DNA from: Clostridium muellerianum
GTDB taxonomy: Bacteria > Bacillota > Clostridia > Clostridiales > Clostridiaceae
Assembly: GCF_012926525.1 (NCBI RefSeq)
Contig: NZ_JABBNI010000006.1
Span: 62,001-126,000, forward strand
Direction: 5' to 3'
Length of the DNA stretch: 64,000 nucleotides
Shown: one piece after another, positions 55,472-64,000 of the stretch
Position numbering within the stretch: the stretch's first letter is position 1
Layout: the number at the start of each line of letters is the position of its first letter
Program-made: the position numbers and the translations under genes
The notes under the pieces: generated by a model
Told to the model about the DNA's origin: nothing
Seen by the model: the letters and a program-made list of their open reading frames with translations, nothing else
The model's database searches: none

Positions 55472-56659
55472 TTATTTAATTTTATTCTGACTAATTAAAT
55501 CCTCATATCTAATAGAATTTTGGCTATTTATTTCTGGGAATTTTATTTCCACATTCTTATTTATATTAAAGATACTTGTATTAAAATCAATACCTAATTT
55601 GTATATGCCAGTAAGTTTATTTGCTGCATTATTATTTTTTGTATTACTTAAATCCTGAACTACTGACATAAATTTTGGTGAATCAAATACTAAATCTATA
55701 TTACCTTTTTCTCCAACAATGTATCCATTACTATCAACTGCATAGTCAATTACAATTCCTTTGTCTCCAACAAGAGTTACTCCATCAAAAGCATTTAATA
55801 CTTTATTCATGTTAGTTGTAAACTGTGGTAATCCTTTTTCAAAATCTGAAAATGACTTATCTATTTCTGCTTGAGTAGTTGCTGCTTGCCCCTTATCAGC
55901 AGAAACCTTCGTAACTGTAGTTAAATAATCTTTTAAGAAATCTTTAGTCTCCTTACTATTTACTATACTGTTTGAAGTATATTTTATTAAATCTTTAAAA
56001 TTTTTATCATTTAATTTAATTTCATAAACATGAACATTTCTTGCTCCGTCTGCAAGATTCCAGTATTGAGTTCCTTCATCTGTAATAAGCTTAAATTTAG
56101 GATCAAAGCTTGCCATACTCTTTATTGTAAGCTCTGAAAGCTTCTTTTGCATATCCTGACTAGTTTTTGCAAGATCAGCCCCAACTGCACCATTTTCATT
56201 TATATTTGAACTATCTAAAACAATGTACTGTTTTCCATTCATTTTTGATGATTGCGCATCTGGCATTTTTAATATTTCTTTAAAATCAACTTTATCATTT
56301 GCTGTATTTGTATCTATCCAAAGTCCCATGTTTATTGGCATATTTCCTACCTGTACTGCCATATCTGCCTGCATCTTTCCACTCTTCCCATTATTGCTTT
56401 GATTCATTTTACCATTCATAGTTAACTTTGAAGCATTTATCATAGGAATAGCTTTTCCAATTTCCTGTTGTTCCTCTGCCGAAAGATTTTCTGCATTAAA
56501 TCGTAATCCAATTTGTGTTTTAAATTCGGAGCTAGTGGCTTTTTGTGTTTTTGTAAAAGCATCAGAAAGTGATTTTCCCTCATAACTACATCCTGTAAAA
56601 ATAGAAGAAACCATTGTCATAGAAATTGCTAATGTAACTAACTTTTTTAAACTTTTCAT
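55472..56659 (-). CDS. Lipoprotein of unknown function
   Basis: A 395-residue secreted lipoprotein. The signal peptide ends with lipobox IFTGC near residue 24; the mature part is rich in S, N, K and T with many beta-prone stretches and no cysteine. It opens with YEGKSLSDAFTKTQKATSS. The general plan of a signal, a lipid-anchored globular region and a long repetitive body resembles DUF-type lipoproteins of clostridia, but no family is assigned. GGGGGGAC lies before the ATG. Isolated, with a strong terminator. Function unknown. Confidence 0.7.
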   Translation of the reverse strand: MKSLKKLVTLAISMTMVSSIFTGCSYEGKSLSDAFTKTQKATSSEFKTQIGLRFNAENLSAEEQQEIGKAIPMINASKLTMNGKMNQSNNGKSGKMQADMAVQVGNMPINMGLWIDTNTANDKVDFKEILKMPDAQSSKMNGKQYIVLDSSNINENGAVGADLAKTSQDMQKKLSELTIKSMASFDPKFKLITDEGTQYWNLADGARNVHVYEIKLNDKNFKDLIKYTSNSIVNSKETKDFLKDYLTTVTKVSADKGQAATTQAEIDKSFSDFEKGLPQFTTNMNKVLNAFDGVTLVGDKGIVIDYAVDSNGYIVGEKGNIDLVFDSPKFMSVVQDLSNTKNNNAANKLTGIYKLGIDFNTSIFNINKNVEIKFPEINSQNSIRYEDLISQNKIK

Positions 56660-56858
56660 TATTAAGTCCCCCCATCCAAATTATGTACTCATTATATCAT
56701 CGTGAATAATACCAGTCAATAAGTTTTTTAATACCTTTTAAGGGAGTTTTTTTAAACCAAATCTTTTTACTATAACTTGCCTTCATTTTGCTATTGTTTT
56801 CTCGCTTTTTCTATATTTATCTAAACTCAGGTTTATTTTGCAAACTTTTAAGCAAAAA

Positions 56859-56916
56859 AACTTACCTAAAAAGCAAAAGTGTTCTTTATATAAAACATTT
56901 TACTTTTAGGTAAGTT
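56859..56916 (-). terminator. Intrinsic terminator after the DedA gene
   Basis: AACTTACCTAAAAG.AAAATG pairs with the opposite arm CTTTT.AGGTAAGTTTTTTT, the plus-strand copy of which reads AACTTACC...GGTAAGTT. A T run follows on the minus strand. It lies just beyond the DedA stop codon. Confidence 0.75.
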
Positions 56917-56921
56917 ACTTA

Positions 56922-57533
56922 CTAATTTTCTGTATTTACATTTCTGCGTTTCATTATTAATTTGTACATTATAAACCCAATTATACACACTACTAAGGCT
57001 ATATCAGCTATATGGAACCAGGAACGAATCATAATCCAGTTTTGACCCATTTTATATCCAGCATAGCCTAACACTACACTCCATATTAATGATCCTAAAA
57101 AAGTATATATAGTAAATTTTTTAAAGTCCATTTTACTTATACCTGCTGGAAGTGATATAAATGTTCTTATTATAGGCAAAAGCCTTGAATAAAAGACTAT
57201 TTTTTCTCCATATTTATTAAAATATTCATCACTTTTTTCTATCTTACTTTTAGATATTCTCAGTTTGTCCGCATACTTTTCTACCAAAGGCCTTCCACCA
57301 AGCTTACCTAAATAATATGCTGCTATTGAACCTACAGTTCCACCAATAGTTCCAACTAGTATTGCAGCTATTAAATTTAATCTTCCTGTAAAACTTAAGT
57401 AACCTCCAAAAGGCAGTATTGCCTCACTTGGAATTGGTATACATGCACTTTCTAGTGCCATTCCTACGAAAATTCCTATGTACCCAAGTTTATCTAAAAC
57501 CAAAATAACTGCAGTTATTAAACTTTCTACCAT
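56922..57533 (-). CDS. DedA family membrane protein
   Basis: A 203-residue integral membrane protein with about five helices. Conserved DedA segments are LESACIPIPSEAILPFGGYL near residue 27, GTIGGTVGSIAAYYLGK near 60 and FYSRLLPIIRTFISLPAG near 118. Recent work links some DedA members to undecaprenyl phosphate or phospholipid flipping, but the exact activity of this one is unknown. AAAGGAA lies before the ATG. It precedes the lipoprotein gene and follows a LacI regulator gene; no operon with either is proven. Confidence 0.92.
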   Translation of the reverse strand: MVESLITAVILVLDKLGYIGIFVGMALESACIPIPSEAILPFGGYLSFTGRLNLIAAILVGTIGGTVGSIAAYYLGKLGGRPLVEKYADKLRISKSKIEKSDEYFNKYGEKIVFYSRLLPIIRTFISLPAGISKMDFKKFTIYTFLGSLIWSVVLGYAGYKMGQNWIMIRSWFHIADIALVVCIIGFIMYKLIMKRRNVNTEN

Positions 57534-57679
57534 ACGTTTTCCTTTCTTTATTAAAAGTATTTATCAATGTTACTCATAAATTTTTACACTTACAGTACAA
57601 TTATAAAGCATTTAAAGAGACTTTTCTGTTAAGTTTATATTAAATAAATGTTGATAAATTGTATATACTTTAATAAAGA

Positions 57680-58678
57680 TTACTTTTTACAGGAATTTCT
57701 CTCTATTAACTCATAATCAAGGACATAATTTTCATTTTCCACTTCTTTTTTATTTATGACTTTTATAAGCATTCTCATTCCAACAGAACCCATATCATAC
57801 ATAGGTAGTCCTATGGTAGTAAGCTTTGGATAAAATACTGATGCAGAATATATATTATCAAATCCTATTACATCCACCTGTTCAGGAACTTTTATATTCT
57901 TATCTCTTAATGCATTTATAGCTCCCATAGCAATTTCATCACTAGAGCAAAATACTGCATCAATGTTTTCATTTTTTAAAATATCATTTATTCCCTCATC
58001 ACCATCTGATACTTTTAATCCTCCAAAATGTACAAGTTTTTCATTTAAACTTATATTATTTTGTGATAATGCACTTTTGTAGCCTGCATATCTTAATGCA
58101 CTAGCATTAACTGCATCTTCATGCGTTCCTATGTAAGCTATTTTTTTATTGCCCTTTTTTATTAAATAATTTACAGCATCCAATGCTGCCTTTTCATTAT
58201 CTATAGTTACACTAGGTATATTACCTTCCTTACTAGTAGTCTCTACAAGTACCATAGGAATTTGCAAATTTTTTATAAGATCCACTATATTATCTTCCAG
58301 TGAATTACTCATATAAAGAACTCCATCTACCATTTTTTCCTTTAATACTTTTAAGTATTCCATTTCTTTTTCAGGATCCAAATCTGTATTACATAGCATT
58401 ATATTGTAATTATATATGTTAGCTACATCTTCAGCTCCTCTTACTATCTCTGGATAGAATTGGCTGGATATATCTGGTATTATTATTCCTATTGTGCTTG
58501 TTTTTTGCGTTTTTAAACTTCTTGCCACTATATTAGGTCTATATCCTAACTTATTTATAGCTTCTAAAACTTTCTTTTTAGTTTCTTCATTTACAACGTC
58601 TACATCATTTAAAACCCTAGAAACTGTAGCTATAGAAACTCCTGCTTCTTTTGCTACATCCTTTATTGATGCTGCCAT
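57680..58678 (-). CDS. LacI family regulator, CcpA-like
   Basis: A 332-residue LacI-type regulator. The N-terminal helix-turn-helix is IKDVAKEAGVSIATVSRVLN, with the hinge IVARSLKTQKTSTIG near residue 51, then a periplasmic-binding-like effector domain with IIIPDISSQFYPEIV and the C-terminal GLPMYDMGSVGMRML, which closely resembles CcpA. CcpA mediates carbon catabolite control in Firmicutes with HPr. The match is strongest to CcpA among LacI proteins I know, but a related local regulator cannot be excluded. AGGAGTTGAT lies before the ATG. Alone between DedA and ileS. Confidence 0.85.
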   Translation of the reverse strand: MAASIKDVAKEAGVSIATVSRVLNDVDVVNEETKKKVLEAINKLGYRPNIVARSLKTQKTSTIGIIIPDISSQFYPEIVRGAEDVANIYNYNIMLCNTDLDPEKEMEYLKVLKEKMVDGVLYMSNSLEDNIVDLIKNLQIPMVLVETTSKEGNIPSVTIDNEKAALDAVNYLIKKGNKKIAYIGTHEDAVNASALRYAGYKSALSQNNISLNEKLVHFGGLKVSDGDEGINDILKNENIDAVFCSSDEIAMGAINALRDKNIKVPEQVDVIGFDNIYSASVFYPKLTTIGLPMYDMGSVGMRMLIKVINKKEVENENYVLDYELIERNSCKK

Positions 58679-58788
58679 TTTATCAACTCCTGTTATATTT
58701 TCTTTTATTTATTATACTTATAAACCCTTATCATTACAAGTTACTTTATAATATTTCTTCAATATTATACCATTCATAAAAAATGTGT

Positions 58789-58819
58789 ATAAGATTTTTA
58801 TTATATCTTATACACATTT
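58789..58819 (-). terminator. Intrinsic terminator after ileS
   Basis: AAATGTGTATAAGAT pairs with ATCTTATACACATTT around a seven-base loop, with T or A runs on both sides. It begins about 22 bases beyond the ileS stop codon. Confidence 0.8.
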
Positions 58820-58840
58820 CAATTCTAATTATTAAAATAC

Positions 58841-61800
58841 TTATTTAACAACTTCTACAAACATATCAAGATCTTCACCATTTATTTTGCACTTATTATA
58901 TTCTTTATTTTCACCGTATATAACTTCAACTGTTAATGTTTCTTTCTTTATTTCCTCTTCAAATTTCTTAATTATACCTTCAAGCATTGGATTTGATGAT
59001 ACATATAGTTTTATCTTATCAGCTACTTCAAATCCACTTTCTTTTCTCATATTTTGTACTTTACTTAGAATTTCTCTAACATTTCCAGCTTCTCTTAGCT
59101 CTTCAGTAATATTTGTATCTAGTACTACTCCTATAGTTCCTTCTCCAGCAAATGCAAAACCTTCAAGTCCCTGCATTGTAACTAATAGATTTTCTTCATT
59201 TAATTCTATTTCGTTATCATCTACATAAACTATTACTGTCTTTCCTTCTCTTACTTTCTGTGCAAGTTCCATTTGGTTAATTGCTGAAATTTCTTTTCTT
59301 ATCTGTGGTATTAATTTACCATATTTTTTACCAATTACAGGTAAGTTTGGTTTAATATCAAAATTAACGTATTTAGATAAATCAGCTCCAAATTCTACTT
59401 CTTTTATATTTAATTCATCTTTTATAATATCTCCATAGTATTCTGGAAGAGATTTTGAACTTACAAGCATTTCTGAAAGAGGCTGCCTATTCTTAATGTT
59501 AGCTGAATTTCTAGCACTTCTTCCTAATCTAACCACCTTGTAAGCTTCTGCCATATCTTCTTCTAGCTTTTTATCTACAAAGTTTTCATTATATTCAGGC
59601 CATTTACATAAATGTAAACTTTCAGGTGCATCTTTATCAATATTAACTACAAGATTTTGATATATTTCTTCTGTCATAAATGGTACAAATGGACCTGCTA
59701 TCTTTGTTAATGTAGTGATAACCCTATATAAAGTTATATATGCTCCTATTTTATCATCTGTTAAACTTTCACTCCAGAATCTTGCTCTGTTTCTTCTAAC
59801 ATACCAGTTAGAAAGTTCATCTACAAATTCTCCAATATTAGTGGCTGCTTGAGTAATTCTATAATTATCTAAATGGTCTTCTGTTTCTTTAATTAATGAA
59901 TTTAATCTTGACATAACCCATTTATCCATTACATTATCACTTACAAAATCTTTATACTCTAAAGGATTGAATTTGTCTATATCCGCATATAGTACATAGA
60001 ATGAATATACATTCCACAAAGTTCCTAGGAATTTTCTTTGACTTTCCTGTACAGCTTCTTCATAAAATCTTGATGGAAGCCATGGAGCACTTGCAGTATA
60101 AAAATACCATCTAGTTGCATCAGCACCTTCGTTTTCAATCACTGTAGTAGGACTTAATACATTCCCCTTATGTTTTGACATTTTTAAACCATGTTTATCA
60201 AGTACATGACCTAATACTACACAATTTTCAAATGGGCTCTTATCAAATATTACTGTAGATATAGCCATTAATGTATAAAACCATCCTCTTGTTTGATCTA
60301 CAGCTTCTGAAATAAATTGTGCTGGGAAATTTTGCTCAAACAGTTCTTTATTTTCAAATGGGTAATGATGCTGAGCAAAAGGCATTGATCCTGAATCAAA
60401 CCAGCAATCAATTACTTCTGTAACTCTTGTCATTTCTTTTCCACAGTGTGGACATTTCAATTTTACATTATCTATATATGGCTTATGAAGTTCTATACCT
60501 TCTGGTACATTTATTCCTTTTTGCTTAAGTTCTTCTATACTTCCTATACATTCCTTATGACCACAGTCACATTCCCATATTGGAAGTGGAGTACCCCAAT
60601 ATCTTTCTCTACTTAAACCCCAATCTATAACATTTTCAACAAAGTTTCCAAATCTTCCTGTTCTAATATTATCAGGATACCAATTTGTATTATTTGTATT
60701 CTTAACTAACTTATCTCTTAAAGATGACATTTTTATAAACCAAGTTTGTCTTGGATAATATAATAATGGTGTATCACATCTCCAGCAGAATGGGTATGAG
60801 TGAGTAAATTTTTCTGCTTTATATAATATATTTTTTTCCTTTAAGTATTCTATAATTTTAGGATCTGCATCTTTTACAAACATACCTTTCCATGGTGTAA
60901 CTTCATCTGTAAATTTTCCTTCTGTATCTACAGGATTAATAAATGGTATATTATTTTGTTTGCATACCATGTTATCATCTTCACCAAATGCAGGTGCAGT
61001 ATGGACTACTCCTGTACCATCTGTTAATGTTACATAATCTCCATGAGCTATATAATGTGCTTTTCCTTCAAATGGTACAAAATTAAACATAGGTTCGTAT
61101 TCTACACCTAATAATTCTTCACCACTGAACTTTCTTAAAACTTCATATTCGCCTTCAAGTTTTCCTAAAAGTGCTTCTGCTAAAATTAAATGCTCATCAT
61201 TATTTATAACTTCCACATATTCATACTTTTTATTTATTACTAATGCCATATTACTTGGAAGTGTCCAAGGTGTAGTTGTCCAAGCTAAAATATATTTATC
61301 TTCATTTTTAACTTTAAACTTAACATAAACTGATGTTTCTTTTACATCTTTATATCCTTGTGAAACTTCATGTGAAGAAAGAGCTGTTCCACATCTTGGG
61401 CAATATGGTACTATTTTATGGCCCTTATATAAAAGATCTTTATCCCATATGCTCTTTAATGCCCACCAAACTGATTCTATATAATTATTATCATAAGTTA
61501 TATACGGTTTTTCCATGTCAACCCAGTAACCCACACTTTTAGTCATTTCTTCCCATTGACTCACATATGTAAAAACGCTGCCTTTACATTTTTTTATGAA
61601 GTCTTCTACTCCATATTCTTCAATCTGAGGTTTTCCTGAAATACCAAGAGTTTTTTCAACTTCAAGTTCTACTGGAAGTCCATGAGTATCCCAACCAGCT
61701 TTTCTTAATACTTTGTAACCTTTCATAACCTTATATCTAGGAATTAAATCCTTCATTACTCTTGTTAGTACATGCCCTACATGAGGTTTTCCATTAGCTG

Positions 61801-61945
61801 TTGGTGGTCCATCATAAAAAGTAAAATATTCTCCGTCCTCGTTTAAATCAAAGTTTTTCTTAATTATATCTTTAGCATCCCAGAATTTCATTATATCTTT
61901 TTCCATATCCACGAAACTTCTAGAGTTATCAATTTTTTTGTACAT
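58841..61945 (-). CDS. ileS: Isoleucyl-tRNA synthetase
   Basis: Charges tRNA-Ile. The 1034-residue protein has the HIGH-type motif [10 protein letters not shown] near residue 56, the CP1 editing insert (about 190-400, with [10 protein letters not shown]), [14 protein letters not shown] near 450, and the KMSKS-type loop [13 protein letters not shown] near 600. Anticodon-binding and C-terminal domains follow to the end. Length and motif context (KMSKHKGN, no C-terminal zinc cysteines) suggest the type 2 (eukaryote-like) form. AAAGGGG lies before the ATG. Expression is controlled by the T-box leader at 62024-62300. Confidence 0.96.
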   Translation of the reverse strand: MYKKIDNSRSFVDMEKDIMKFWDAKDIIKKNFDLNEDGEYFTFYDGPPTANGKPHVGHVLTRVMKDLIPRYKVMKGYKVLRKAGWDTHGLPVELEVEKTLGISGKPQIEEYGVEDFIKKCKGSVFTYVSQWEEMTKSVGYWVDMEKPYITYDNNYIESVWWALKSIWDKDLLYKGHKIVPYCPRCGTALSSHEVSQGYKDVKETSVYVKFKVKNEDKYILAWTTTPWTLPSNMALVINKKYEYVEVINNDEHLILAEALLGKLEGEYEVLRKFSGEELLGVEYEPMFNFVPFEGKAHYIAHGDYVTLTDGTGVVHTAPAFGEDDNMVCKQNNIPFINPVDTEGKFTDEVTPWKGMFVKDADPKIIEYLKEKNILYKAEKFTHSYPFCWRCDTPLLYYPRQTWFIKMSSLRDKLVKNTNNTNWYPDNIRTGRFGNFVENVIDWGLSRERYWGTPLPIWECDCGHKECIGSIEELKQKGINVPEGIELHKPYIDNVKLKCPHCGKEMTRVTEVIDCWFDSGSMPFAQHHYPFENKELFEQNFPAQFISEAVDQTRGWFYTLMAISTVIFDKSPFENCVVLGHVLDKHGLKMSKHKGNVLSPTTVIENEGADATRWYFYTASAPWLPSRFYEEAVQESQRKFLGTLWNVYSFYVLYADIDKFNPLEYKDFVSDNVMDKWVMSRLNSLIKETEDHLDNYRITQAATNIGEFVDELSNWYVRRNRARFWSESLTDDKIGAYITLYRVITTLTKIAGPFVPFMTEEIYQNLVVNIDKDAPESLHLCKWPEYNENFVDKKLEEDMAEAYKVVRLGRSARNSANIKNRQPLSEMLVSSKSLPEYYGDIIKDELNIKEVEFGADLSKYVNFDIKPNLPVIGKKYGKLIPQIRKEISAINQMELAQKVREGKTVIVYVDDNEIELNEENLLVTMQGLEGFAFAGEGTIGVVLDTNITEELREAGNVREILSKVQNMRKESGFEVADKIKLYVSSNPMLEGIIKKFEEEIKKETLTVEVIYGENKEYNKCKINGEDLDMFVEVVK

Positions 61946-62023
61946 GCTTTTAGCCCCTTTCTATTTATTAGGTAATTTTTTGCTATTTTATTTTTTTTAT
62001 ACTATTTTATAAAATTTTACAAT

Positions 62024-62300
62024 ATAAAAAAACTTCATCCAAAATAGGACGAAGTTATATTCGTTATACCACCTATGGGTAAAAAATTTTAAGTACAATC
62101 ATACTCTATCCTTTAACGCAGGATAACGAAAAAACTTACTAAAGCACTAAAACTTATTCTGCCTTTTAACTCCCAGGTGATTTTCTTTAAACTTTCCTGT
62201 GAATTTTCACCACTCTTCACTCTCTGTAAGTAACTTAGTTTAAATACTTTTCCTGTTCAACATCTTTAATTTAATATATTCTAAATTTTAATTATAATTT
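62024..62300 (-). promoter_or_regulatory. T-box riboswitch leader of ileS
   Basis: The leader has the T-box element TAGGTGGTATAACGAA at 62059-62074, followed at once by the terminator AACTTCGTCC/GGATGAAGTT with seven T (62024-62055). Stem I spans about 62130-62235 with the GA-motif ACAGAGAG. An AUC triplet within GAAAATCACC at 62179-62181 fits the specifier loop for isoleucine. Uncharged tRNA-Ile would pair with the specifier and T-box, favouring the antiterminator and transcription of ileS. Confidence 0.88.
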
Positions 62301-62306
62301 TCTCTT

Positions 62307-62335
62307 ATTATATTATAAGGTTTTTTAGTTGTCAA
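62307..62335 (-). promoter_or_regulatory. Consensus sigma-A promoter of the ileS T-box transcript
   Basis: TTGACA (62330-62335 on minus) and TATAAT (62307-62312) are separated by exactly 17 bases, a perfect match to the vegetative promoter. Start of transcription should lie near 62300, immediately before the T-box leader. Confidence 0.85.
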
Positions 62336-62354
62336 TTATTTAATAATAATTTTT

Positions 62355-64000
62355 CTATTTTCCAACACACTGTAATATTCCATCCGCAATAGCTTGTGCA
62401 AATTTTTGTCTATATTCATCACTGCTTAATTTTTGAGCATCTGAAGGATTTGTCAAAAATCCTAATTCTGTTAATACCGCTGATGCCCTAGTATTTTTTA
62501 CAACATAGAGCCAATTTCCATCCTTTAACCCCCTATTGTACGTACCTACTTCATTTACAATACTACTTTGTATAGCTTGTGCCAGTTTAGCTGCCTCTGG
62601 ATTATCCTGATTTACCAAAGTTTCTGTACCTAATGCTGATTCTGAATCAAAAGAATTGCAATGAATGCACACAAAATACTTAGCATTTGCATTATTTGAT
62701 ACGTCACAACGCTTTTGCAAACTAGTTGTAACATCCATAGGTATTGATCTTTCATCTGTTGTTCTTGTATATACTACTTTTATTCCGTGATTTTCAAGTA
62801 TTTTTCCTACTTTTAAGCCTACTGATAAAGTAACATCATCTTCTTGAAGACCATTTATTCCAGTAGCTCCTGTATCTTTTCCTCTACCATGTCCTGGATC
62901 AATACATACTATTGTACCTGAATCTGTACTTGGTGATGGTACTGGAACAGGTTTTCCTGCTACTGTTAACATTAGCTTTATAACTTTACTATATCCTGGT
63001 ACTGTACCTTCATAAGTATAAGTTCCTGCACTAGAAGTATTTGCTTTTTTGCTATTCCAACTTATTGGAACCTTTTTAGTACTTCCATCACTCATAGCTG
63101 CACTTACACTAATAGGAAGATCATATGCTCCACCTTGGTCTACTGAAGCACTTATATTTGAAACAGAACTTATATTAACATTTTTATTTACTAAACTTAA
63201 TGATTTTAATATTCCACCCGCTATGCCATTAGCACTTTTATTTTGAAAATCATTTGTTGATAAAAGTGAGCTTTCTTCCACATTACTCATAAATCCAAGC
63301 TCAACCATTATGGCATTTCCTTTGGTGCCTCTTAATATTTCATGTTGAGATAAACCTGACTTTACTCCCCTATCTGTAGAACCAGTTTTACTAATAAATT
63401 CACCTTGAACTGCTTGAGCTAATTTTTGTGCTATATCATCTGAATCCCTATAATAGGTTTCTGTACCTTTTGCGGTAGGTTTCTCTGGATAAGTATTACA
63501 GCGTATACTTATAAAATAATCAGCGTTAGCTTTATTTGCTATGTCGAAACGAGTCTTTAAATCATTATCCTTATTCCAGGATACACTATCACTAGTCCTT
63601 GTATAAACTACTTTTACCCCATTATTCTCTAATACTTTTCCCACTTTCAAAGCAACTGCTAAATCTATATCCTTTTCTTTTAATCCAGATGCCGAAATAT
63701 TTCCTGGGTCATACCCTCCATGTGCTGCATCAATACAAACAGTATATGCACTATTTTTGCTACTGCTCTTAGTTAAAAATTCCATTTTCTCGGAATTTGC
63801 TAATTGCTTGCCTGTCACTGACTTTACATTATTTATAGTAAGACTATATCCCTTTCCACATCCATATTGTGTCTTAGGAGAAACTATTACTGATTTATTA
63901 TCACTACCTATAGTTAAACTTATAGGAACTGTTTGTCCACTTTCATCCTTTACCACAAAATTAGATTCATTTACTGTGCTTTTATTCAATTCCTTGTTAA
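62355..64000 (-). CDS. N-acetylmuramoyl-L-alanine amidase with two amidase_3 domains, N-terminus outside window
   Basis: Cuts the bond between N-acetylmuramic acid and the peptide of peptidoglycan. The visible 548 residues run off the right edge without a start; the TTG at 63989 has no ribosome site. Order: an Ig-like/bacterial Big-type stretch (VNESNFVVKDESGQTVPIS near the edge), amidase_3 domain 1 (CIDAAHGGYDPGN, later VELGFMSNVEE), a linker with a second Ig-like stretch (SVSNISASVDQGGAYDLPIS), a proline-rich hinge, and amidase_3 domain 2 (CIDPGHGRGKDTGA, CIHCNSFDS, LTELGFLTNPSD). Both domains keep the zinc histidine and glutamate. Clearly cell-wall, secreted. Confidence 0.92.
   Translation of the reverse strand, partial: NKELNKSTVNESNFVVKDESGQTVPISLTIGSDNKSVIVSPKTQYGCGKGYSLTINNVKSVTGKQLANSEKMEFLTKSSSKNSAYTVCIDAAHGGYDPGNISASGLKEKDIDLAVALKVGKVLENNGVKVVYTRTSDSVSWNKDNDLKTRFDIANKANADYFISIRCNTYPEKPTAKGTETYYRDSDDIAQKLAQAVQGEFISKTGSTDRGVKSGLSQHEILRGTKGNAIMVELGFMSNVEESSLLSTNDFQNKSANGIAGGILKSLSLVNKNVNISSVSNISASVDQGGAYDLPISVSAAMSDGSTKKVPISWNSKKANTSSAGTYTYEGTVPGYSKVIKLMLTVAGKPVPVPSPSTDSGTIVCIDPGHGRGKDTGATGINGLQEDDVTLSVGLKVGKILENHGIKVVYTRTTDERSIPMDVTTSLQKRCDVSNNANAKYFVCIHCNSFDSESALGTETLVNQDNPEAAKLAQAIQSSIVNEVGTYNRGLKDGNWLYVVKNTRASAVLTELGFLTNPSDAQKLSSDEYRQKFAQAIADGILQCVGK

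Overview
The window is about 70% A+T and dense with sporulation and germination genes: spoIIR, a Ger(A/B/C) receptor operon, ypeB, yabG, a SipL-like morphogenesis protein and several CotS-type coat proteins. Start sites follow strong GGAGG-type ribosome binding sites, with several GTG and TTG starts. Together with a T-box-controlled ileS, this points to a cluster I Clostridium or close relative. The species cannot be named from the sequence alone. There are no rRNA, tRNA, CRISPR, phage or recognisable insertion-sequence genes. Nearly all genes lie on the minus strand.

Region 1 (1-14240) is a conserved housekeeping block on the minus strand: rho, [rpmE on plus], tdk, yqhQ, prmC, prfA, a membrane protein, a ZIP transporter, ywlC, ywlE, rpiB, upp, a dCMP deaminase and an undecaprenyl-phosphate sugar-1-phosphate transferase cut by the window edge, with pyrG upstream of rho. 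It covers translation termination, tRNA t6A synthesis, nucleotide salvage and the first step of wall-polymer assembly.

Region 2 (14500-25500) holds small conserved genes, a PP-loop tRNA-modification-type enzyme, ypeB, a glycolipid-type glycosyltransferase, spoIIR, the gerA-gerB-gerC operon and ispE.

Region 3 (25600-40440) is a spore-envelope island. It starts with a cyanophycin operon (cphB-cphA), followed by sipL, veg and yabG, then two divergent modules, each pairing a minus-strand CotS gene or gene group with a plus-strand family 4 glycosyltransferase. The second module also has a CotS paralogue that has lost its catalytic residues and a small charged coiled-coil protein. The yabG-veg-ispE neighbourhood is the one known from Bacillus, with cyanophycin and sipL genes inserted.

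Region 4 (40580-49100) is more mixed: an orphan solute-binding lipoprotein, a radical SAM protein, larB beside an internally deleted larC, an M24 peptidase, a mannose-1-phosphate guanylyltransferase, a GIY-YIG protein, an alkyladenine glycosylase, a long gene-poor gap with two inverted-repeat elements, and two tiny overlapping-style genes that are easily missed.

Region 5 (49290-64000) holds a giant SF1 helicase whose natural start is separated from the body by an A8-tract frameshift, a RocB-like M20 peptidase, a lipoprotein, a DedA protein, a CcpA-like LacI regulator, ileS with its T-box leader and a consensus promoter, and the C-terminal part of a two-domain cell-wall amidase.

The most notable non-genic signals are three intergenic elements with related terminal sequences (16522, 29318, 48321), two of which touch the stop codon of a sporulation gene; a roughly 257-bp near-perfect palindrome at 48528; and a 157-bp inverted repeat directly behind pyrG.
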